Source: Borrelia maritima
GTDB lineage: Bacteria; Spirochaetota; Spirochaetia; Borreliales; Borreliaceae
Length of the DNA stretch: 35,049 nucleotides
NCBI RefSeq assembly: GCF_008931845.1
Contig: NZ_CP044538.1
Coordinates: 1 to 35,049, forward strand
Reading direction: 5' to 3'
In this document: one piece after another, positions 28,279 through 35,049 of the stretch
Layout of the letters: the number at the start of each line of letters is the position of its first letter
Position numbering within the stretch: position 1 is the stretch's first letter
Program-made: the position numbers and the translations under genes
The notes under the pieces: generated by a model
Told to the model about the DNA's origin: nothing
The model's database searches: none
Seen by the model: the letters and a program-made list of their open reading frames with translations, nothing else

Positions 28279-29112
28279 TTAATCAGCTTGATTTAGTAGA
28301 TTAAGAGCATGGGAGTATTTCTCCTTTATGTGGTTTGCTAGCGCTTCAACATCTGTTTTAATGTTACCAGAATTTTTATTGTAAGCTTCAATAGTTGCGT
28401 TTAAGGTTTTAACAAAGTTTTGTTTTATCTTTAAATCACGTTCTACGTGTTGTAGCAATTTTTCGGCTTTTTCTTTGCTTAGAGTGCGTAATTCATTTTG
28501 TATTTTTTTTAAATGCATATCTTCTTGTTGAAGTTGAATATCCCTTGATGTTTCGAGAAATTTACCAGCTATTCTTCGGTTCTTAATAGTTTTATCAAGT
28601 TTTTCAAGAATTTCTTTTAATGCCAATATTTTTTCTGTATCGTAGTTTAGGGATGGGTAAATTATTCTTTTTAATTTCATTTTTGTATTATGCATAAAAA
28701 TATCATCTTTTTGAAGTTTAAAAGTTTCTAGGAAATCATATTGAGTATCATTAATTTTAGCTATTTGTGTATCTTCTTCCTTTTCTTGAGCTTCCATGTC
28801 TTTACCAATGTTTTCTAATTTTGAGATTGTGGTTTCTTCTTGAGGATTTTGATTTGAGGATTTTGAATTTTGAGATTCATTTTCAAGATTTTGGTTATTT
28901 TCTGCTGAATTTTCTGAATTGATGTGATTGTTTGTTTTTTTTAGATTTCTAAAATTGTTGCTTCGCTTTGTTTTTTTTAGTTTTTTAGAAGTGGTAGGAT
29001 TTTTTAGTTTGTTTGGATTAACATTGCCAAAAGGTGTACATGATATGCAAATTGAAGTTAATATTGCTGTAATAACATTAAGCTTAATAATATTTAATTT
29101 AAAGTTTTTCAA
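28279..29112 (-). CDS. Pfam54 surface lipoprotein, array unit 5
   Basis: The 277-residue protein is identical to units 3 and 4 except for the residue right after the lipidated cysteine (Ala26 to Thr, SCTPFG). TTG start at 29112. The residue after the cysteine can influence lipoprotein sorting in some bacteria; in Borrelia sorting depends more on the tether, so little effect is expected. The intergenic DNA upstream carries a few more changes, marking the right edge of the recently amplified block. Confidence 0.92.
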   Translation of the reverse strand: MKNFKLNIIKLNVITAILTSICISCTPFGNVNPNKLKNPTTSKKLKKTKRSNNFRNLKKTNNHINSENSAENNQNLENESQNSKSSNQNPQEETTISKLENIGKDMEAQEKEEDTQIAKINDTQYDFLETFKLQKDDIFMHNTKMKLKRIIYPSLNYDTEKILALKEILEKLDKTIKNRRIAGKFLETSRDIQLQQEDMHLKKIQNELRTLSKEKAEKLLQHVERDLKIKQNFVKTLNATIEAYNKNSGNIKTDVEALANHIKEKYSHALNLLNQAD

Positions 29113-29336
29113 AATGTTCTCCTTATAAATTTGAATCAATAAATATTAATTTTAATTCAAAATAATAATATTACAATTTAATATTGTTGTCAAATAATAT
29201 TAAACTTATTTGATATTAAAAATTTAATTTTTATTGTATGTTTTTAGCGTGGATTTAGATTGTATGAATAAAAAAAGAGAAGAATTAACTTCTCTTTTTA
29301 AAATATCAAGTGAAACTTATTAATTTTTTGTTTAGA

Positions 29337-30170
29337 TTAATCAGCTTGATTTAGTAGATTAAGAGCATGTGAGTATTTCTCTTTTATATGGTTTGCTAGT
29401 GCTTCATCATCTGTTTTAATGTTACCAGAATTTTTATTGTAAGCCTCAATAGTTGCGTTTAAGGTTTTAACAAAGTTTTGTTTTATCTTTAAATCACGTT
29501 CTACGTGTTGTAGCAATTTTTCGGCTTTTTCTTTGCCTAGAGTGCGTAATTCATTTTGTATTTTTTTTAAATGCATATCTTCTTGTTTAAGTTGAATATC
29601 CCTTGATGTTTCGAGAAGTTTACGAGCTATTCCTTGGTTCTTAATAGTTTTATCAAGTTTTTCAAGAATTTCTTTTAATGCCAATATTTTTTTTGTATCG
29701 TAATTTAGGGATGAGTAAATTATTCTTTTTAATTTCATTTTTGTATTATGCATAAAAATATCATCGTTTTGAAGTTTGAAAGTCTCTAGAAAGTCATGTT
29801 GAGTATCATTAATTTTAGCCATTTGTATATCTTTTTCCTTTTCTTGAGCTTCCACGGCTTTGCCAATGTTTTCTAATTTTGAGATTGTGGTTTCTTCTTG
29901 AGGATTTTGGTTTGAAGATTTTGAATTTTGAGATTCATTTTTAAGATTTTGGTTATTTTCTGCTGAATTTTCTGAATTGGTGTGACTGTTTGTTTTTTTT
30001 AGATTTCTAAAATTGTTGCTTCGCTTTGTTTTTTTTAGTTTTTTAGAAGTGGTAGAATTTTTTAGTTTGTTTGGATTAACATTGCCAAAAGGTGCACATG
30101 ATATGCAAATTGAAGTTAATATTGCTGTAATAACGTTAAGCTTAATAATATTTAATTTGGGGTTTTTCAA
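29337..30170 (-). CDS. Pfam54 surface lipoprotein, array unit 6 (diverged)
   Basis: This 277-residue intact protein starts at TTG 30170 (MKNPKLNIIKLNV), with the same lipobox ICISC and tether. It differs from units 3-5 at many positions in the domain, for example QNDDIFMHN, IIYSSLNYDTKK, KNQGIARKLLE and RTLGKEK. It is probably an older paralogue next to the amplified type. Its own promoter and dyad are conserved. The substitutions fall in the presumed ligand-binding domain, so binding properties may differ. Confidence 0.9.
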   Translation of the reverse strand: MKNPKLNIIKLNVITAILTSICISCAPFGNVNPNKLKNSTTSKKLKKTKRSNNFRNLKKTNSHTNSENSAENNQNLKNESQNSKSSNQNPQEETTISKLENIGKAVEAQEKEKDIQMAKINDTQHDFLETFKLQNDDIFMHNTKMKLKRIIYSSLNYDTKKILALKEILEKLDKTIKNQGIARKLLETSRDIQLKQEDMHLKKIQNELRTLGKEKAEKLLQHVERDLKIKQNFVKTLNATIEAYNKNSGNIKTDDEALANHIKEKYSHALNLLNQAD

Positions 30171-30394
30171 AATATTCTCCTTATAAATTTGAATTACTAA
30201 ATTATTAATTTTAATTCAAATTTATAATATTATAATTTAATATTATTGTCAAATAATATTAAACTTATTTGATATTAAAAATTTAATTTCTATTGATGTT
30301 TTTAGTTTGGATTTAGATTGTATGAATAAAAAAAAGAGAAGAATTAACTTCTCTTTTTAAAATATCAAGTGAAACTTATTAATTTTTGTTTAGA

Positions 30395-31125
30395 TTAATC
30401 AGCTTGATTTAGTAAATCAAGAGCATGAGAGTATTTCTCCTTTATGTGGTTTGCTAGCGCTTCAACATCTGTTTTAATGTTACCAGAATTTTTATTGTAA
30501 GCTTCAATAGTTGCGTTTAAGGTTTTAACAAAGTTTTGTTTTATCTTTAAATCACGTTCTACGTGTTGTAGCAATTTTTCGGCTTTTTCTTTACTTAGAG
30601 TGCGCGTAATGCATCTTTTATTTTTTTTAAATGCATATCTTCTTGTTGAAGTTGAATATCCCTTGATGTTTCGAGAAATTTACGAGCTATTCCTTGGTTC
30701 TTAATAGTTTTATCAAGTTTTTCAAGAATTTCTTTTAATGCCAATATTTTTTTTGTATCGTAATTTAGGGATGAGTAAATTATTCTTTTTAATTTCATTT
30801 TTGTATTATACAATAAAAATATCATCGTTTTGAAGTTTAAAAGTCTCTAGAAAATCATATTGAGTATCACCAATTTTAGCTATTTGTATATCTTTTTCCT
30901 TTTCTTGAGCTTCCACGGCTTTACCAATGTTTTCTAATTTTGAGATTGTAGTTTCTTGAGAATTTTGATTTGGAGACTTGGGATTTTGATATTCATTTTC
31001 AAGATTTTAGTGATATTCTATTTGATGTTATGCTGTATTTTTTCGGGCAGCGCTACTTGTTTGTTTTGGTATTGATCTTGCTAATAGGTGTACATGAGAT
31101 GCAAATTAAAAATAATATAATTATA
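30395..31125 (-). pseudogene. Pfam54 lipoprotein, array unit 7 (rightmost), truncated
   Basis: The C-terminal half matches unit 6 but carries the KIKDALRAL frameshift also seen in unit 1 and an indel near 30810 (tattatacaataaaa). The tether is shortened and disrupted (in-frame TAG near 31008), and the signal-peptide end survives only as a trace near 31080-31110 (VHEMQI shadow of the CAPFGN region). No promoter is recognisable. It is a dead copy at the oldest edge of the array. Confidence 0.85.
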
Positions 31126-31129
31126 TTAT

Positions 31130-32030
31130 TTGATAATAAGAAAAGATTAAATTTCTATTGATTATGTTTAGAGTTATGTTTTTTAAATATTTTTAATTAT
31201 TTAATACATACACCACTAATAATTAGTGTATGTGATCGCAACAGTCTTTTTGTAACTGTATTTCACAATTTTTTCTGGAAGTCGTATACTTTTCTCTAGG
31301 TTTAATTTATTTTCGTATCCAAGTCGCATCATTGGGCTCAATTTTTTGAATATCTGTATTTATTTTTGGTAAATATTTCTATATTTGATCATATTTTATT
31401 GATTAATTTTTCATTTTCATTTAATTCTTGTGTAAATTTTAATTATCTCTTCTTTTCCACTTTTTAAGAGCTGATTTTGTTGTAAGTTTGCAAGATTTTC
31501 TGTTTTTTATGCCAGTAATGAGGTTTGATTGTAAACCACTTGTTGCTTCTGCGCTGTGTTTGATTTAGAATAAAGAGAACATGACCCCAGTAAAGTTATT
31601 TTTTTGATTATGTGTTGTATATTTTTGTCTATTTTTTTACATTTGAATTTGAGAAATTCTTGAGGTAAAAGGTCTTATAAACGGATCTCTAACTCTTGCT
31701 GTTTGTTATTTAAATCAAGAATTCAGAAACTAACCTTGATAAGGAATGAATGATCTGTAAGGATTTTATTTTAATTTTGAGATAATAGATAATTTTATTT
31801 AATGGTCTATAATCTTATGTTCTGCATGTGAATTATTCCTTTTCTGAAAAAATTATATGCCAACTTCAAGGTTTTTGCGATAATAGGGCATTGTATAGAT
31901 GGGGAATTTTGAATAATTTTAGGATTGTATTGCCCTGTAATCTAAAAAACCCAAGCAACAACGTTTGCAATTAGGTTTAATTGGGTATGTTACGCAACCT
32001 TTTAGTTAAAAACTCGATTCTCTTAAAGAC
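31130..32030. other. Decayed region, minus-strand lipoprotein-like traces
   Basis: At about 31430-31610 the minus strand reads short helical pieces (QQVVYNQTSLLA, ENLANLQQNQLLKSGKEEII), perhaps the end of a lost lipoprotein gene. No start, lipobox or continuous frame is present. Confidence 0.35.
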
Positions 32031-32031
32031 A

Positions 32032-32926
32032 TTAACCTTCTTTGATTGTGTTAAAATTATTTGAATCTTCAAGATAATTTTTGAGTTTTTCTAAGAATTC
32101 TTTTAGTTTTGTTAAGTCTTTTGAAATTTCACTAATTTTTACTGTGTTTTTGGTTTATTCAGCGTCAGACGTTTTTACTTTAATTTTTGTTCTTATAGAG
32201 TTTCTAGTTTTTTCTAATTCATCTAAGAAGTTGGTTTTACCTTCAATTTCAAGTGCTTTGCCCCATGTGTTGGATATAGAATGCCGTCCCTTGTTCTTGT
32301 TCGCTAACTGTCCTTCGGTAATGTGATCGAATGTAGGGTGTGTAATCTTGTCTTCAACTTCTTTCCCTGATATTTCTGTTCTTTCTTCAAAAGATGAATT
32401 TTTTTGTAATACTGCCAATTTGGCCGTACTTCGATATTAAAGTCTATTGTTTGTGGAATCGGTATTTCTGATTTTTCGATAATTTCAGGGGTTGGTTACT
32501 ACTTCTTTGAAAATTTCAGGAATTGTTATTCTGGAAATGATCACTTCTTCAGTAATTTCAGAAATAATTTCCTCTTTTACTTCTGGGATAGAATTGTAGA
32601 TGTTTCTATTTGAATAAGAAATCCCACTATCAGTTTTCACATTGAATTTTGCTTTTTCAATTTCTTGATGCTGTTGCACAACTTGTGAGAGTTTTTTATG
32701 CCCCTTCCTTTTGTTATTTGTAATTTTTAATCCATTTTGGTCTTCTTGATTAGAAGTTTTATTAGGTTTGTTCTGCATTTTTTGATAATTGTTGAAGAAG
32801 TTTGGCTAATATAGAATCGGTTTTTTCTTCCCCGCCTTTTTTTGCAAATGGATTAAGACCATCAAATTTACAATTGACTAAGCTTGAAAGTAAAAAAACG
32901 CACAAAAATATTTTTAGTAATTTCAA
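32032..32926 (-). pseudogene. Erp-like (OspEF-related) lipoprotein gene, frameshifted
   Basis: It starts TTG 32926 behind a strong aggagg and reads MKLLKIFLCVFLLSSLVNC, a lipoprotein signal with LVNC. It runs on to LLQQLSKNAEQT and stops. A shift at an A-run (about 32770-32780) leads into KPNKTSNQEDQNGLKITNN and the acidic stretch EVKEEIISEITEEV. Two more shifts lead to QLANKNKGRHSISNTWG, TNFLDELEKTRNSIRTKIK and finally LTKLKEFLEKLKNYLEDS (TAA 32032). The last three resemble the C-terminal part of Erp proteins. It is inactive unless A-run slippage restores frame, and the other lesions argue against that. Confidence 0.65.
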
Positions 32927-32939
32927 TTTGTTCCTCCTA

Positions 32940-33652
32940 AATTAGATAAAAACAAATTGTATCGCAAATAAGGTAAAAACAGCATAAGCTTAAATTCACA
33001 CCTAAGTATTGGGGTTTTTGGAAAAAATATTATATTTATTTAAATAAGTTGGACTACAAAAAAGTTGTTTATTAAATTTTTGTAAAGGCTAATTTTTCTC
33101 TAAAATTAGATTTGCAGTAGTTATTGTTTATAAACACTTTTTAAAAATCTTCTAAAATAAATTAGCTTAGTATATGTACCCTTGCTTAGGGAGCTATGCT
33201 AATGTTTTTTTGAATGTATAACTTTGGTGATTATTTCTTTTTCAATAGATATAAAATTTTCTATTTTTTGGCCGGATACAATGAGAATGATTTTTTTGAA
33301 GGATAATTTTTGATATACTGAAGTTTGGTCACAAAAAAATTACTACTATACTAATAGTTTTAGAATATCAATTTGGTTATTGATGGGCTGCAGCTAGCTC
33401 GTTGAATAAAGGTATTGAAGATGGCAAAGTCTAATAATTTCGATTGTGGTGCGAACCAAAATTTAAATATACAAGTCTAGTGGAAAATTCAAACACAGCA
33501 TTTTGATTGTGTCTGATATTATTGCTAAAGCACTATAAGTGAACAAAATTCTTTCAAATAAGAAAATTACCTTGGTTAAGGAGTTTGTTAGAAAGAAAGT
33601 GGATACTTATAGTTGGGACGAAATGGGTCCCTATTTATTGGAGTTTGCATTT
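32940..33652. other. Decayed sequence without a clear gene
   Basis: Plus-strand coding-like pieces at about 33370-33640 (NKGIEDGK, VKEFVRKKVDTYSWDEMG) suggest the relic of a gene of unknown family, cut off by the PF57 fragment that follows. Nothing else is recognised. Confidence 0.35.
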
Positions 33653-34100
33653 TTACTTTTTTTTTATTAGGTTAATTTCAATTCTTTTTATAATTTTTAG
33701 TATTTCGATTAATATGTCTTTTTCTATATTTAAATTTGAAATTGAAAAAGCTTTCTTAGATATAAAGTTGCATTTATTGAAATATTTTTTAATTTGATAT
33801 TTTTCTATTTGAGTATTTTTTCTCTTTTTTATATTATTATTTATACACTTGCCCAAATCTATACTACCCATTTTAGTAGGCGTGTTGTTAAAATTGTTGT
33901 CAACTCTTTTTTGAAATCTTAAATTTTTTTTCCTATAAAGTATTGATTTATAATATGGTAACATTCTTTTTTGGGATAATTAAGTTTATAATAAAGTTCA
34001 GTTCCAAAATTTACCCCCATGTGGTTATAGTAGTTTTTTGTGACCTTCATTGTTTTAATTTGTAAAGATATTTTTACATAGTTCTTAATGTAGAGATAGG
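33653..34100 (-). pseudogene. PF57 fragment near the right end
   Basis: The minus strand reads LRTM, KYLYKLK, then KVTKNYYNHMGVNFGTELYY and KLNYPKKECYHIINQYF. After a shift it continues NTQIEKYQIKKYFNKCNF and LIEILKIIKRIEINLIKKK. This matches about residues 60-205 of the intact PF57 proteins. Both ends are missing and there are stops. It is the fifth PF57-related sequence in the window. Confidence 0.8.
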
Positions 34101-34261
34101 GATAGCTTGATCATTTCTTTTTCTTCTGCTGTATATAAAGGAGCGACATAAGCCAAGAATTCCTGTCTATTTATTTAAAAGAGGGGATAACATAAGAAAA
34201 TATTTAAAAATAAATACAAGAGTACTTATCACAAAAGACACTTTAAAATCTTATATTTTTA

Positions 34262-34819
34262 GGTTTTTATGGGATAAAAAAATATTATAGCATTTAATAC
34301 TTTTAAAGAATATGCACAAAATCTTTACAAAGAGCTCGTAAATTCTGAAAAAATATGATCAAGTTATTATTTTATATATGAAAAACATATTTGACTATTT
34401 AAGATTTAATGCTATTGAAATTTGTGTTTTAAAAGATATGAAAAGGGTTATTTATAAGTTTTATGAGTCGCCAGATATAGAAAATGATGTAGACTTTATA
34501 TCTTTAGCGTCTTCACTTAAAAGTCAAAACATTTTTACTGAGTTTTTTTAGTTTGGACTCTAAAAAGTCTAAAGAATTAATTAACTTGTTTCTTAAAATT
34601 AAATTAAAGTTAGGTAATAATGTGTTTGAAAATAAGATTTTCATATTTTATTTATGTATTAGTGATGTAAGCTTTTTTAAGCTTTTATATTTATTAGATA
34701 GAAATAGTTTTGATGATTGTAATATAGATAATTTTGATGATTGGCCAATATTGATTTATCAAAAATTTCGAGAGATAAAGAAAAGTTTAGAATTAATATT
34801 ATGCAGTGATAGTGAATAA
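34262..34819 (+). pseudogene. Decayed gene of unknown family at the right end
   Basis: Frames joined by shifts read FYGIKKYYSI, NTFKEYAQNLYKELVNSEK, then MKNIFDYLRFNAIEICVLKD, KFYESPDIENDVDFISLASS, and after a shift in a T-run (34544-34550) an open frame 34553-34819 ending KSLELILCSDSE. The first part is related to the sequence fused to the truncated ParA at 10.6-10.7 kb. No signal peptide is present. The C-terminal frame is clean for 88 codons, so inactivation may be fairly recent. Confidence 0.5.
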
Positions 34820-34959
34820 TTTGTAATTGTAAATTATTGTAGATTATTTTAATAATCTAATAAATATTTATGCATAATATTGAGTTTGGCGTTTTTTGTT
34901 TTATTACTATGGTTAGTAGCACGCTATTTATGACATAAAATAATGCATGTAATAGAAGC

Positions 34960-34997
34960 GCAATTTTTTTGAATGAATATTCATTCAAAAAAATTGC
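34960..34997. repeat. Perfect 38-base palindrome in the right subtelomere
   Basis: gcaatttttttgaatgaat (34960-34978) is followed directly by its exact complement. The left end has the same left arm with an imperfect right arm. The site lies about 50 bases from the right tip. Confidence 0.8.
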
Positions 34998-35049
34998 TAG
35001 GTAACTTTGTTTGTTCTAGATTTTATACTAAATAATAGTAAATAAATTT
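34998..35049. repeat. Right telomere
   Basis: Read inward from the end, aaatttatttactattatt then TAGTATA, followed by aaatctagaacaaac, matches the left telomere. The axis appears to fall at 35046/35047 (aaa|ttt), so the assembly ends just past the tip and not far into the other strand. The distance from axis to TAGTATA is about 2 bases longer than on the left. Confidence 0.85.

Larger units (their letters stand above)
24024..31130 (-). repeat. Tandem array of seven Pfam54 lipoprotein gene units
   Basis: Stop codons fall at 24089, 25132, 26181, 27230, 28279, 29337 and 30395, giving periods of 1043, 1049, 1049, 1049, 1058 and 1058 bases. Units three to five look identical by eye apart from single substitutions, including their intergenic DNA. 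The outer units are more divergent and broken. All genes point leftward, each with its own promoter and terminator. The pattern is that of recent unequal crossing-over within an older gene family cluster. Confidence 0.95.

Noticed and set aside
25781..29128. Repeated 66-residue plus-strand frames (MFVFFRFLKLLLRF...) in the array
   Set aside because: They are exact antisense shadows of the lysine/asparagine-rich tether of the Pfam54 genes and have no ribosome sites of their own.
24024..31130. CRISPR or similar spaced-repeat array
   Set aside because: The repeats are whole 1 kb gene units and not short repeats with unique spacers.
24024..31130. vls-type silent cassette antigenic variation system
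   Set aside because: Most units have their own promoter, start and terminator, so they are expression-ready copies and not promoterless cassettes.
1..35049. tRNA or rRNA genes
   Set aside because: No tRNA-like cloverleaf or rRNA sequence was noticed; Borrelia plasmids normally carry none.

Overview
The window looks like a complete linear plasmid of a Lyme-group Borrelia (Borreliella). Four things point there. The DNA is very AT-rich. Both ends carry related telomere-type sequence, with an inverted repeat at the left tip and a TAGTATA box at both ends. It has the Borrelia-specific plasmid maintenance families PF57, PF50, PF32 (ParA) and PF49. It also carries pncA, a bptA-like pair and Pfam54 (CspA-type) lipoproteins. 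In B. burgdorferi B31, pncA (BBE22), bptA (BBE16) and BBE17 are all on lp25, so this plasmid appears to hold lp25-type content on a rearranged backbone. Family and species names come from memory of protein sequences; no search was run.

Layout. 1-84: left telomere, apparently read through the hairpin. 190-489: one unrecognised small gene. 0.5-2.9 kb: decayed sequence. 3.1-6.15 kb: the only intact PF57-PF50-ParA-PF49 cluster, and so the likely active replicon, with long perfect inverted repeats before PF57 and between parA and PF49. 6.3-8.7 kb: a decayed lipoprotein gene and the C-terminal stub of a type IIG restriction-modification gene. 8.9-9.9 kb: an intact lipoprotein gene. 10.7-12.5 kb: a second, inverted cluster with intact PF57 and PF50 but ParA cut off just after its P-loop. 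12.8-14.4 kb: decayed, possibly phage-derived sequence and a PF49 fragment. 14.5-15.7 kb: an intact HsdR-N-like PD-(D/E)xK nuclease gene. 16.1-18.4 kb: a third, fully decayed PF57-PF32-PF49 cluster. 19.4-20.2 kb: a TnpB relic. 20.4-21.5 kb: BBE17-like and bptA-like genes. 22.7-23.3 kb: pncA.

24.1-31.1 kb holds the most striking feature: a head-to-tail array of seven Pfam54 lipoprotein units about 1,049-1,058 bp long on the minus strand. Four are intact, three of them nearly identical. One is split by a single nonsense codon, and the two outer units are decayed. Each regular unit has its own sigma70-type promoter, a dyad over the -35 box, a TTG start and a hairpin terminator. 32.0-34.8 kb: an Erp-like lipoprotein pseudogene, a PF57 fragment and a decayed gene of unknown family. 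The right telomere closes the window.

How it fits together: the intact cluster probably replicates and partitions the plasmid. pncA gives NAD precursor salvage, bptA a tick-phase function, and the Pfam54 array surface lipoproteins with possible complement or host-protein binding. The nuclease may be a barrier to foreign DNA. The many partition relics suggest the plasmid was built by repeated fusion and deletion of linear plasmids.
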